DNA from: Clostridium simiarum
Lineage (GTDB): Bacteria > Bacillota > Clostridia > Clostridiales > Clostridiaceae
NCBI RefSeq assembly: GCF_018919175.1
Contig: NZ_JAHLQL010000001.1
Location: 372,001 to 436,000, forward strand
DNA: 64,000 nucleotides
Direction: 5' to 3'
Shown here: one piece after another, positions 18,983 through 31,796 of the stretch
Layout of the letters: the number at the start of each line of letters is the position of its first letter
Numbering within the stretch: position 1 is the stretch's first letter
Notes under the pieces: model-generated
Told to the model about the DNA's origin: nothing
The model's database searches: none
What the model saw: the letters and a program-made list of their open reading frames with translations, nothing else
Translations under genes and position numbers: made by a program

Positions 18983-19514
18983 ATTTAAAAATTTGGAATA
19001 TGTTAAATAATTTTAAAATATTGCCAGTATTTTTAAGTACCCACAAATTTATTATATCATTAATAAAAGAAATATGAAAACGTTTTAAAGGGTTTTGGTG
19101 TTAATTAGAACTATTATGAAATAGATTCAATTTTCATAACAAATCTCCTTGTACTATTATTTTGTATAATCCTACTATACATGATTTCCCTAATTCTTCT
19201 CTAATTGTCTTACTAAAATTTTTATTAAACAATTAAAGAATATTCTTAATTTAACAAGTTATAAGTGTATATTAAATTATAAACTATTCCTATACCAAAG
19301 ATAAGGCTAATCTAAAATAAAACCCATAATAGTGTGAGTAACAATGTATGTAAGGAGATAAAAAATGTACAAGAGCTAATTTATGTTAAAAGAATGAAAT
19401 TTTAGAGGTTTTTATCTTACATTTTATGACACGCTTTTTCATTTACAAAAGCATATATTATAATGAGTGATTTAAATCACTATATTTGTAATTGTAGGAG
19501 GGTGAAAGTAAAAT
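18983..19514 (+). promoter_or_regulatory. Long upstream region of the first collagen-like gene
   Basis: There is no gene in these 532 bases. A 16-bp perfect palindrome AGTGATTTAAATCACT is at 19466-19481, just before the ribosome site. CATATATTA at 19452-19460 fits the CATAnnnTA -10 pattern of the mother-cell factor sigma-K, but I see no well-spaced -35. A strong ribosome site (AAGGAG, 19352-19357) precedes a four-codon ORF (19365-19379, MYKS). The rest is featureless AT-rich DNA. Confidence 0.4.
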
Positions 19515-21968
<2,454 letters not shown>

Positions 21969-22024
21969 TTAAATCTATCCACAAGCAAATCGAAAAATAA
22001 TATACTCTAGATAATTGATATTCT

Positions 22025-22054
22025 AGGCACCATTTCATTAAGAAATAGGTGCCT
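22025..22054 (+). terminator. Terminator after first collagen-like gene
   Basis: AGGCACC plus TTTC pairs with GAAA plus GGTGCCT around one bulge; the tail is only moderately T-rich. The remaining bases to 22361 are AT-rich and hold no gene. Confidence 0.6.
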
Positions 22055-22270
22055 TAGTTTGCGTGTTGTAAGTTGTAAATGAAACTCTATATAGAAATAT
22101 TGTTAGCAAAAATAATATTGTATATTATGATCTAGAAATTATAGAGTGTATTTACAATTACATGGCTTTGCTGGATGTATAATATCTATAAGAATCTATA
22201 GATTTAATTTAGTTTTTAAATTGTTCAATATAACTTTAATTATTAAAAATTTATAGAAGCACATATTTTA

Positions 22271-24125
<1,855 letters not shown>

Positions 24126-24204
24126 TGATAGATTATGATAAAGTTGTAACTTTTAAGATAGATATTCACACAATATTATTTTAACCAATTAATTTAGAAA
24201 TCAG

Positions 24205-24230
24205 TGACAGAGGTATAGTTACCTCTGTCA
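24205..24230 (+). terminator. Terminator after second collagen-like gene
   Basis: Eleven-base-pair perfect stem TGACAGAGGTA (24205-24215) with its complement at 24220-24230, a four-base loop, then ATTTAC. The rest of 24126-24450 holds no gene. Confidence 0.75.
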
Positions 24231-24450
24231 TTTACTTTCAATAATTAGTAGTAAGAACTCTATAGACTAAGTATTTTTAATTTAAATAATACATAAGTAA
24301 ACAAATGTTTTATACTATAACATTATATAAATACTCTTAAAAATCAGGAGATTCAACAATTTATTTATTAATTCGATCCCTTTAAGTATAAATCACAAAA
24401 TTAAATGTCCTATCATAGTATATAATAGAAATTTGTTTTGGGGTGATTAG

Positions 24451-25527
24451 ATGATAACTATCAGTTTATGTATGATTGTTAAAGATGAAGAGGATGTTAT
24501 AGATAGATGTTTAGACTGTGTAAAAGATATTGTGGATGAAATAATAATAGTAGATACTGGATCAACTGATAACACAAAAGAAATTATTAAAGAATACACA
24601 GATAAAGTGTTTGATTTTCAATGGATTGATGATTTCTCAGCAGCAAGAAATTATGCATTTTCTAAAGCTACAAAGGACTATATTCTTTGGTTAGATGCTG
24701 ATGATGTTATTTTTGAAAAAGACAGAGAAAAGTTTAAAGAGCTAAAACAAAACTTAGATAATAAAATTGATGCAGTAATGATGAAATATAATGTAGGCTT
24801 TGATGAAGATGGAAATGTTACTTTATCATATTTTAGAGAACGTTTATCAAAGAGAATAAAGAATTATCAATGGATGGAACCCGTTCATGAGTATCTAAAA
24901 GTAGATGGAAATATAATAAACTCTGATATTTGTATAACTCATAAAAAAGAACGTATACCTATTAAGGGGAGAAATTTATCTATTTACCAAAAGACTATAT
25001 CTAAAGGTGAAGATTTAAGCCCTAGAGGCATTTATTATTACGCCAGAGAACTATATTATAACGGAAATTATGATGAGGCCATAAAATATTTTGAAGAGTT
25101 TTTAAATACTGGAAAGGGCTGGATAGAAGATAATATAAACGCTTGCTATATTCTTTCAACTTGTTATAATAATAAAAATGATCAAAAAAAGATGCTAGAG
25201 ATTTTATTAAAGAGTTTTGAATATGATACTCCAAGGGCTGAGATTTGTTGTCAACTTGGAGCTTACTATTTTAATAATAAAGATTATAAAAGAGCTATCT
25301 TTTGGTATAAGTTAGTTCTAGATCTAGAGAAACCAATTGATGGTTGGGGTTTCATATCTCATGATTATTGGGGTTATATCCCATGCATACAACTATGTGT
25401 ATGTTATGATAAACTTGGAAACACAGAGGAAGCCATAAAGTATAATAATAAAGCTGAAGAATACAAGCCAAAAGATCCCTCAGTAGCATATAACAAAAAT
25501 TACTTTAAAAGTATTAGTGAAAGATAG
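24451..25527 (+). CDS. Family 2 glycosyltransferase with C-terminal TPR-like repeats
   Basis: Residues 1-200 are a GT-A family 2 transferase: SLCMIVKDEEDVIDRCLD, IIIVDTGSTDNT and the metal/nucleotide-sugar motif WLDADD near 90. Residues 215-358 form tetratricopeptide-like helices (YYNGNYDEAIKYFEEFL, YYFNNKDYKRAIFWYKLVL, EEAIKYNNKAEEYKP). This architecture occurs in protein-glycosylating enzymes such as SgtA, next to bclA3 in Clostridioides difficile, so the two upstream Thr-rich collagen-like proteins are its probable acceptors. That link is by neighbourhood and known precedent, not by direct sequence proof. Confidence 0.85.
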   Translation: MITISLCMIVKDEEDVIDRCLDCVKDIVDEIIIVDTGSTDNTKEIIKEYTDKVFDFQWIDDFSAARNYAFSKATKDYILWLDADDVIFEKDREKFKELKQNLDNKIDAVMMKYNVGFDEDGNVTLSYFRERLSKRIKNYQWMEPVHEYLKVDGNIINSDICITHKKERIPIKGRNLSIYQKTISKGEDLSPRGIYYYARELYYNGNYDEAIKYFEEFLNTGKGWIEDNINACYILSTCYNNKNDQKKMLEILLKSFEYDTPRAEICCQLGAYYFNNKDYKRAIFWYKLVLDLEKPIDGWGFISHDYWGYIPCIQLCVCYDKLGNTEEAIKYNNKAEEYKPKDPSVAYNKNYFKSISER

Positions 25528-25633
25528 ATCCTATATAAAAGTAACTTATAGATAATCTCCAAATATGGAATTCATCTTTCAGGAGTTTTATAAAAAGTTA
25601 AAGGAGAAAGTCTTATAATATAGAAAAACCTAA

Positions 25634-25906
25634 AATATTTACATTGAAGGTTTTTCTCTTATTATTTTCTATTGTATATTTCTTGGTTTTGTTTATATGA
25701 AAACTAGAAATCTTTGGTCTGTTATAATTATTCATTTAATCAATAATTACTTAGCCATAGATGCTACTAATTCCTATGAAACAGTAATCACATCAAAAGA
25801 TTAAATATTAAGTATAATATTTAATGTTATGATATTTCTCCCATTCTTATTTACTAAAGAATATAAAGGAGATTTAACTATAGAAGAATTTAAAAGTTCA
25901 CTATAA
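25634..25906 (+). pseudogene. Remnant of a CPBP-family intramembrane protease gene
   Basis: One frame reads FYCIFLGFVYMKTRNLW, then SVIIIHLINNYLAID, which is the C-terminal signature of CPBP (CAAX protease/self-immunity) proteins. It is broken by an in-frame TAA at 25802-25804 and then continues in the same frame with IFNVMIFLPFLFTKEYKGDL to a stop at 25906. The N-terminal half with the catalytic EExxxR motif is absent, so this is a decayed gene. A hairpin (AGAAAAACCT with AGGTTTTTCT, about 25622-25657) overlaps its beginning. Confidence 0.6.
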
Positions 25907-25946
25907 TAAAGTATCCTCAAACTTTTAAGTTTGAGGATACTTTATT
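25905..25946. terminator. Long bidirectional terminator
   Basis: A 20-bp perfect stem (25905-25924 with 25927-25946) around a minimal loop, with T-rich flanks on both strands, at the end of the DUF4097 gene. Confidence 0.88.
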
Positions 25947-26925
25947 ATTTTATTCTTATATCGCCAGAAGTAGTTTTTATATTTAATTTGCACTTATCAG
26001 ATCCTACTACTCCTTTTATTTGGTGTTCTTTTTTCACTTCTAGTGTTATAGGTTTATTTAGGGCTATGTCTCCAGAGGTACTGGAAGCGTTAACGAAAAA
26101 TTCTGCATTGCTCGGTGTTATAAGGTCTACTTTACCGGATACAGAAATTATGTTAATATCTCCAGAAGGCATGTCATTATAATATAAATAAGAATCTCCA
26201 GAGGTAGATTTAAGGGATAAATTACCTTCAATAGAGTCAATTTTAATATTCCCAGAAGTAGTTTTAATTTGATTGTTATCACTTTTTAATTTATCAATTT
26301 TTAAATCTCCTGAAGTAGAGCCGAAATCAAAGCTTTTCACTGTAATTTCTCCAGCATTTATGGTGCCAGAGGTTGTACTTATATTAAAACTATTTAGATT
26401 TAAAGTTTCTATAGCCACATCAGAAGAGGTTGACTTTATATATAAGTTATTAACATAACTCTCAGGTATAAATACTTCTAGTGTTAGATTTTCTGAGTAG
26501 GAAGAGGGACCTATAAAAGATTTACCTTGTGACTTTATATATATGGTGTCTTTTTCTTCTGTCATATCTAATTTAGGAGTAGATACTTCTTGGGTTGACT
26601 TTATATAACCTTTTAATGTTGCTTTTACATTGTGGTCATCAGATATTAATATCCTAATGTCTGCACTAACCGTATCAATTTTAATGTTATTTGTAGAAGA
26701 CATGTCAATGGATTTTTCCTCATCTACCTCATAAGAGTACTTATAAATAAAGTCACTCCAATGTCCATCAACATTAATATTTACATTAGAATGAAAATCC
26801 TTAAACAGATTATAAAAACTAAACCCAGAAGAATTTATAATCATGCCAGCAATTCCATAACAAACAAAAACCGTACATAACAGATATAAAGTAGCTTTTT
26901 TAATAAATTTATTATTTTTAAACAT
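25945..26925 (-). CDS. Membrane-anchored DUF4097 beta-repeat protein
   Basis: A 326-residue protein with one N-terminal membrane segment (about 9-30) and an external right-handed beta-helix-like DUF4097 region (about 75-326) with recurring TTSGxI / STSGDx motifs, for example STSSDVAIETL, STTSGTINAGE, STSGDLKID and TTSGDIRIK at the very end. Third gene of the padR-DUF1700-DUF4097 operon, 15 bp after the DUF1700 gene. Such trios are found in membrane-stress systems in Firmicutes; the specific role is unknown. RBS GGAAGGAGG. Confidence 0.85.
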   Translation of the reverse strand: MFKNNKFIKKATLYLLCTVFVCYGIAGMIINSSGFSFYNLFKDFHSNVNINVDGHWSDFIYKYSYEVDEEKSIDMSSTNNIKIDTVSADIRILISDDHNVKATLKGYIKSTQEVSTPKLDMTEEKDTIYIKSQGKSFIGPSSYSENLTLEVFIPESYVNNLYIKSTSSDVAIETLNLNSFNISTTSGTINAGEITVKSFDFGSTSGDLKIDKLKSDNNQIKTTSGNIKIDSIEGNLSLKSTSGDSYLYYNDMPSGDINIISVSGKVDLITPSNAEFFVNASSTSGDIALNKPITLEVKKEHQIKGVVGSDKCKLNIKTTSGDIRIK

Positions 26926-26940
26926 TTATTATCCTCCTTC

Positions 26941-27597
26941 CTATCTCTTTGTTAAACTTGATATACAAGAAAAGAATTTTGATGTTCCTAAGTTTAAAAA
27001 TTTCATTAAATATAAAATTCCTATAAAAAATAGTGCCCCTAAAGCCATGGTTCCAATACCGGCAAATAACATTGCGGGCATTGGTATCATTGATATATTA
27101 GGAAGAGATATTATTTCAAATCCTAATATAGTAGTACCTAATATTCCTGCTAAGGATAGTGCAAAGCCTGCGATTACAATGGCTACTGCCGCTGCAAATA
27201 AGCCTACTAGAGTACCATATAAACCTAGTATGATTCCAAGGGAGGGTAAGATTATAAAAGGAATCAAAAGTAACAATAGTAGCCACTTAGGAGCCTTGTT
27301 TGGAGTGTAGGAATATTGAGATCTGTCATCATTATTAGTAGCAGTTTTTTGCTTATTATTACTTTTATCATAATTGTTATTTTGATTCTCATTAATCACT
27401 GTAACTCTATTGCTTTTATAGTGTCTTGCTATATCTAAAGGATTTCCAAGTTCTTCAATTATTTCATCATCAGTTTTGCCATTTTCTCTACCTAAAATGA
27501 AATGTTCTTCATAATCATAAAGAATTTCTCTTTTTTCATCCATAGAGAAACCTTGAAGATTTTTGCCTAATATTTCTAGAAATTCATTTTGTTTCAT
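26941..27597 (-). CDS. DUF1700 / HAAS-domain membrane protein
   Basis: Residues 1-60 form the helical HAAS signalling domain (EFLEILGKNLQGFSMDEKREILYDYEEHF and NPLDIARHYK); a polar linker follows, then about four membrane segments (100-205). The ATG overlaps the stop codon of the PadR gene by one base (TAATG), showing translational coupling. HAAS proteins are typically paired with PadR regulators, which may bind their cytoplasmic helices. Function in the cell: probably a membrane sensor that relieves PadR repression. Confidence 0.85.
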   Translation of the reverse strand: MKQNEFLEILGKNLQGFSMDEKREILYDYEEHFILGRENGKTDDEIIEELGNPLDIARHYKSNRVTVINENQNNNYDKSNNKQKTATNNDDRSQYSYTPNKAPKWLLLLLLIPFIILPSLGIILGLYGTLVGLFAAAVAIVIAGFALSLAGILGTTILGFEIISLPNISMIPMPAMLFAGIGTMALGALFFIGILYLMKFLNLGTSKFFSCISSLTKR

Positions 27598-27911
27598 TAC
27601 TTATCCTCCTTTACGATGGTGCTTACCGCTTTAACGAAATCAAACCATTCTGTTGTTAATTTGTTTTTGGTTTCATGTCCCAGCTCAGTTAATTTATAAT
27701 ACTTTCTAGGTGGACCTTCCTGGGATTCTTGAAGATATGTGGTGAAATAACCTTCTTGGGTTAATCTTCTTAATATAGGGTATATAGTTCCGTCTGATAT
27801 CTGAATATTTTTGGATATTTCATTTACTAGCTCGTAACCATAACAATCTTTTTCTGAAAGTACAGACAGAACACAGAGCTCTAAAACACCCTTCTTTAGT
27901 TGTACATTCAT
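27597..27911 (-). CDS. PadR-family transcriptional regulator
   Basis: A 104-residue winged-helix repressor: KGVLELCVLSVLSEKDCYGYELVNEI, then SDGTIYPILRRLTQEGY (recognition helix and wing) and PPRKYYKLTELG. It is first in the operon with the DUF1700 and DUF4097 genes, overlapping the next gene by one base. PadR proteins of this short (subfamily 2) type usually repress their own operon. RBS AAGGGGTGATTG lies just upstream of the ATG. Confidence 0.92.
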   Translation of the reverse strand: MNVQLKKGVLELCVLSVLSEKDCYGYELVNEISKNIQISDGTIYPILRRLTQEGYFTTYLQESQEGPPRKYYKLTELGHETKNKLTTEWFDFVKAVSTIVKEDK

Positions 27912-28165
27912 TCAATCACCCCTTAATCTATATTTTAATTATATAATAAGATTACTGTTTATAAAAAGTCTAAATAATTTTTAACTTTAGCTATAATATA
28001 TCATATGGTATTATACATTGCAAGATACTAAATTATAAATTATACGATTACTAAAGATTTTATTCTTGTTACACTAGAGCATAAAGAAAAACAGCTTTAA
28101 AAGTTTTATTAAAACTAGAACCATCTTCAAAATCATAATTAATTAAATTAAGAAACTATAGAGCA

Positions 28166-28194
28166 TTTACAATAATAATAAATCATGGTATTAT
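28166..28194 (+). promoter_or_regulatory. Vegetative promoter of the ABC-F leader
   Basis: TTTACA (28166-28171), a 17-bp spacer and TATTAT (28189-28194) fit a sigma-A promoter with two mismatches in total. Transcription would start near 28201, giving a leader of about 390 nt ahead of the ABC-F gene. The bases from 27912 to 28165 are AT-rich and hold no gene beyond the PadR operon promoter. Confidence 0.6.
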
Positions 28195-28229
28195 ATAGTA
28201 AATAAAAATAAAGGGGGTAAATGTAAGCT

Positions 28230-28265
28230 ATGACACCATCAATTGCTAAAATTAATTTAAATTAA
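28230..28265 (+). CDS. Eleven-codon leader peptide upstream of ABC-F gene
   Basis: A short ORF reading MTPSIAKINLN with AAAGGGGG upstream, some 30 nt after the predicted transcription start. It lies in a leader that also holds a stem at about 28295-28318 and a terminator at 28485-28518 before the ABC-F gene. Small leader peptides of this sort sense ribosome-targeting drugs by stalling and relieve attenuation of erm and ABC-F genes. That role here is inferred from layout. Confidence 0.5.
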   Translation: MTPSIAKINLN

Positions 28266-28484
28266 TATTTTTATAAGAGAGTTGTTTTAAACCTTAATTT
28301 TTAAAGGTTTATTTGTAGTACTCTTTTGTAAGTTAGGCAATGAGAAAGTAGCTTACTTTACTAAAATATGAACTGAAATTTAGCTTTAAAAATCAGCATA
28401 CTTATGAAAATGTTTCGTATAATTTTATTGAGGCTTCATTTTGTGCAATATTATTTTTATGGCTTTAAATAGTTTTGATTTTAG

Positions 28485-28518
28485 ACTGTAAGAGGATTAT
28501 ATTTCTTACAGTTTTTTT
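28485..28518 (+). terminator. Probable attenuator terminator in ABC-F leader
   Basis: ACTGTAAGA (28485-28493) pairs perfectly with TCTTACAGT (28504-28512), followed by seven T. It lies about 75 bp before the ABC-F start and after the leader ORF, with no other gene between. A TTGTAAG at about 28326 could pair with the right arm as a competing structure. Confidence 0.75.
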
Positions 28519-28594
28519 ATTTATAAAGAAAATTATATAGCTATGAAAGGATTACCTAATCTATAAAAGAGTAGATGATTAGGAGGATTTTATT

Positions 28595-30499
28595 ATGATG
28601 GAATTATCGTTAAATAATGTGATGAAGTATTTAGATGCTAACTTAATTTTTACTAATATATCTTTTAAGATTTATGATAATGAAAAGGTAGGTTTAGTAG
28701 GTGTAAATGGAAGTGGTAAAAGTACTATTTTAAAATTAATAGCAGGCATTGAAAAAATCACAAGGGATGATAAGGGATGGATTTCTATGCCTAGAGGAAA
28801 GTCAGTTGGATATCTTCAGCAAGTACATCAATATCCTGATAATTTTAAAGTGTTTGATGTTTTAAACTTAGCATTTAATGAACTTGAAGTTATGGAAAAA
28901 GAAATCACATTGTTAGAAGAAGAAATGAAGCATTTAGAAGGATTAAATTTGGAAAAAACTTTAGAAAAGTATAGTAATATTCAGCAAGAATACGAAATCA
29001 AAGGAGGATACGAAAAACAAGAAAAATTAAGTAAAGTATGTACAGGACTTAAATTTGATGATAGGTTTCTTAATAAAGAATTTAGTATATTAAGTGGAGG
29101 AGAGAAAACCACAGTAGCTCTTGGAAAGATCTTATTAGAAAGTCCAGATATATTGTTGTTAGATGAGCCTACAAATCACTTAGATATGGATTCTGCAGAG
29201 TGGCTTGAAAATTATTTAAAAAGCTACAAAGGAATTGTTATTATAGTGTCTCATGATAGGTATTTTTTAGATAATGTAGTAAAAAAAATTATAGAAATAG
29301 AGGATATGGAATGTGAAACCTATAATGGTAATTATTCAGATTTTGTGAAGCAAAAAGAAGAAAATTTACTTTTGCAGTTTCATCAGTTTAAAGAACAGCA
29401 AAAGCAGATTAAAGCTATGGAAAATTCTATAAAAAATTTAAGGGATTGGGCTTTAAGAGCGGATAATAATAAATTCTTTAGAAGAGCTATGAGTATACAA
29501 AAAAAGCTTGATAAAATGCAGAAAATTGATAAACCTAAATCTGAAAGACAAAATATGAAGTTAAATTTTAACAGGACAGAAAGATCTGGAAATCAGGTTA
29601 TATTTGCAGAGAACTTGAGTAAAAGTTATAAAGATAAGGTTTTATTTACGGATTCAGATTTATTAATTAATTTTGCTGAAAGAGTTGCATTAATTGGAGC
29701 TAATGGAAGTGGTAAAACAACCTTTTTAAAGATACTATTAGGTGAAGAGAGTCCAGATAAAGGTGCTGTTACTGTAGGGAATAGTGTTAGGATAGCATAT
29801 CTTCCTCAAAATGTGACTTTTAATGATGAGGAGGCAACTGTACTTGAGTGTTTTAGAGAAGATATCACCATACTTGAAGGAAAGGCAAGAGAGTACCTAT
29901 CAAAGTTTATGTTCTTTGGTGGTAATGTTTTTAAGAAGGTAAAGCATTTATCTGGTGGAGAAAGAGTTAGACTAAAATTAAGCAAACTTTTATATGAAAA
30001 TATTAATTTATTAATATTAGATGAGCCCACTAATAATCTTGATATAGATTCCATTGAAACCTTAGAGGAAGCACTAGAAGATTTCAAAGGTACTATACTG
30101 TTTATTTCTCATGATAGATATTTTATAAATAAAATGAGTAATAGGATAATAGCTATTGAGGACAAAAGATTTAAAAACTACCTTGGTAATTATGAGTATT
30201 ATAAAGAAGAAAAAAGTAAGCAGAAGCTTCAGTATATGGAAAAGCAAAAAGTAAATAAAGAAAAAACTAAAAAGGCAACAAAGGTAGATGAAAATAAGAA
30301 AAGGGAACAGAAAATAGAAAAATTAGAAAAGAAAATAGATAGCCTAGAGGAGGAAATAAGAAAAATAGATAAAAAAATGAACTTATTAATAGAAAATTAT
30401 AGTGAGCTTAACGAATATTATAGTAAAAAAGAAGAACTTAAAAAACAATTAGATGATACCATTGAGGCCTGGGCAACTTGTAGTTCATTTTTAGAATAA
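28595..30499 (+). CDS. ABC-F ATPase, probable ribosome-protection (antibiotic resistance) type
   Basis: A soluble 634-residue protein with two ABC domains and no membrane segment: Walker A VGVNGSGKST and IGANGSGKTT, signatures LSGGEKTTVAL and LSGGERVRLKLS, Walker B LLLDEPTNHLD and LILDEPTNNLD. The inter-domain linker (about 245-330, QFKEQQKQIKAMENS...RRAMSIQKKLDKM) is the part that reaches the ribosomal P site in ABC-F proteins, and a Lys/Glu-rich coiled coil ends the protein (from about 545). The leader with small ORF and terminator favours an inducible resistance-type member (CplR-like in clostridia) over a housekeeping one; drug specificity cannot be read. ATG 28595 after AGGAGG. Confidence 0.88.
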   Translation: MMELSLNNVMKYLDANLIFTNISFKIYDNEKVGLVGVNGSGKSTILKLIAGIEKITRDDKGWISMPRGKSVGYLQQVHQYPDNFKVFDVLNLAFNELEVMEKEITLLEEEMKHLEGLNLEKTLEKYSNIQQEYEIKGGYEKQEKLSKVCTGLKFDDRFLNKEFSILSGGEKTTVALGKILLESPDILLLDEPTNHLDMDSAEWLENYLKSYKGIVIIVSHDRYFLDNVVKKIIEIEDMECETYNGNYSDFVKQKEENLLLQFHQFKEQQKQIKAMENSIKNLRDWALRADNNKFFRRAMSIQKKLDKMQKIDKPKSERQNMKLNFNRTERSGNQVIFAENLSKSYKDKVLFTDSDLLINFAERVALIGANGSGKTTFLKILLGEESPDKGAVTVGNSVRIAYLPQNVTFNDEEATVLECFREDITILEGKAREYLSKFMFFGGNVFKKVKHLSGGERVRLKLSKLLYENINLLILDEPTNNLDIDSIETLEEALEDFKGTILFISHDRYFINKMSNRIIAIEDKRFKNYLGNYEYYKEEKSKQKLQYMEKQKVNKEKTKKATKVDENKKREQKIEKLEKKIDSLEEEIRKIDKKMNLLIENYSELNEYYSKKEELKKQLDDTIEAWATCSSFLE

Positions 30500-30598
30500 A
30501 AGTGTACAATAATAAAGAATAACCTCCAGTTATTGCTAAACCTGTAGTTGTGGAAATAACTGGAGGATTCTTTTGTGCTAATTCTAAAGTGATTCATA
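30326..30598 (+). repeat. Copy 1 of a duplicated ABC-F 3' end plus terminator
   Basis: This stretch, the last 58 codons of the ABC-F gene with its terminator and about 25 bases more, recurs in diverged form at 32665-32937. Shared landmarks include GAACTTATTAAT, GCAACTTGTAGTTC, ACCTCCAGTTA and AACTGGAGGATTCTT, in the same order and spacing. Confidence 0.9.
30523..30572 (+). terminator. ABC-F gene terminator
   Basis: Twelve-base-pair perfect stem (30523-30534 with 30555-30566) followed by ATTCTTTT. Confidence 0.8.
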
Positions 30599-30763
30599 AT
30601 AGCCTGTTTCTTAATTTATTCCATGGGTGGAATTTCCAACACCCCCACACACTCTGTGAAAAACATTTAGATAAAATTAAAGATTTTCGTTCACTGCTGG
30701 AGTATTGTATTTAGTATAGTCTTCATTAATTAACTCCACATGAAGCTTAGAATCACTTAATAT

Positions 30764-31453
30764 CTATTTTTTAAGTATAGCCTTAAGTTCCATCAAATTA
30801 GAAATTTCATAAGTAGGTTTTATTGAGGTCTCATTTACAATTTTATTAGGATTAAACCAGCAGGTATCTATACCAGAATTTATGCCCCCTTGTATATCAG
30901 AGGTTAAACTATCTCCTACTATTAATACGGTGCTTTTGTTAGTATGCTTTATATTATTTAAAGCATGTTCAAATATTCTAGGATCTGGCTTTGATACCTG
31001 AACCTCCTCAGATATCACTATATCATCAAAGTATTTTGCTATAATAGATTTTCTTATTCTAGTATCCTGAACCTCCGTAAGACCATTGGTAATTATAGAA
31101 AGTTTATAATTTTTATACAGACTTTCTACAAGGCCCATACTATCATGGTATAAAAAAGATGCCAAAGACAAATGCCTCATATATGATTTTGCAAATAGAA
31201 CTTCATCAAATCCAGAATTTAATCTATCCGACAATCTTTTAAATCTTTCAATTTTCAATTTTTTTTGAGTAATAAGTCCATCTTCAAGCTCTTTCCATAT
31301 AGCTCTATTTACATCTTTGTATACCTTCAAATGATAATTTTCATCATACTCTATATTAAATTCAAGCATAGTATTTTTAAGAGCATCTCTTTCAGATTTT
31401 TTAAAATCAAATAAAGTCTCATCTGCATCAAATATTATAGTGTCGTATTTCAT
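30764..31453 (-). CDS. yjjG: YjjG-type HAD nucleotidase
   Basis: A 229-residue HAD hydrolase of the noncanonical pyrimidine nucleotidase family, which dephosphorylates damaged or unusual pyrimidine nucleotides. Motif I is FDADETLFDF, motif II IITNGL, motif III the lysine in SKPDPRIF, and motif IV GDSLTSDIQGG. The helical cap between motifs I and II (residues 18-95) fits YjjG. RBS GGGGGGC before ATG 31453. It lies between the two copies of the ABC-F tail but is transcribed the other way. The 264 bases between the ABC-F gene and it hold the terminator and no other gene. Confidence 0.87.
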   Translation of the reverse strand: MKYDTIIFDADETLFDFKKSERDALKNTMLEFNIEYDENYHLKVYKDVNRAIWKELEDGLITQKKLKIERFKRLSDRLNSGFDEVLFAKSYMRHLSLASFLYHDSMGLVESLYKNYKLSIITNGLTEVQDTRIRKSIIAKYFDDIVISEEVQVSKPDPRIFEHALNNIKHTNKSTVLIVGDSLTSDIQGGINSGIDTCWFNPNKIVNETSIKPTYEISNLMELKAILKK

Positions 31454-31582
31454 AATAAGCCCCCCATATAGTTTATTTTTCTAATTATAACATACAAACT
31501 TTTTTATAAAAAAGTCTTAAAATATTGAGCAATCTAAAATGAAATTATGAAAAAACCTAATTATTTTTTCTTTTTTAAATCT

Positions 31583-31718
31583 ATTAAGGATCATTGGAAA
31601 CAACCCAAAATGTCTACCAGGCTAGACATAGTCAGTTTGCTAAAGAAAGCCACTTCTAGGAAGGTGGAACTCTATTTATAAGGGGTAAGTTTTTATACAT
31701 ATGTACATTGATCCTAAT
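31583..31718 (+). ncRNA. Candidate structured RNA leader upstream of Crp/Fnr-type gene
   Basis: A closing stem (ATTAAGGATCA at 31583-31593 with TGATCCTAAT at 31709-31718, one bulge) encloses a perfect 7-bp hairpin with a CCAGGC loop (31610-31629) and a second hairpin, CCACTTC 31650 with GAAGGTGG 31660 (one bulge). This is the outline of a multibranched riboswitch-like fold. I could not match it to any riboswitch class I know, including c-di-GMP-I and -II, T-box, cobalamin and SAM. Confidence 0.45.
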
Positions 31719-31747
31719 GATTTACAATACTTTATAAATAAATTATA

Positions 31748-31783
31748 ATATGTCATATAAATTTGAATATGACATATGTCATG
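31748..31783 (+). promoter_or_regulatory. Array of three ATGTCAT half-sites before Crp/Fnr-type gene
   Basis: ATATGTCATAT (31748-31758) and ATATGACATAT (31767-31777) are inverted copies, and the right one overlaps the 14-bp perfect palindrome ATGACATATGTCAT (31769-31782). The cluster ends 14 bases before the start codon, so bound protein would block transcription or translation start; autoregulation is likely but inferred. Confidence 0.55.
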
Positions 31784-31796
31784 TTAAGGAGGATTT

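Noticed and set aside
25560-25600. Possible extra CPBP fragment (GIHLSGVL)
   Set aside because: It is not in frame with the recognised remnant and is too short to assign.
31583-31718. c-di-GMP, T-box or cobalamin riboswitch
   Set aside because: Short matches such as GGAAACAA and GCCACT exist, but the rest of each consensus is missing.
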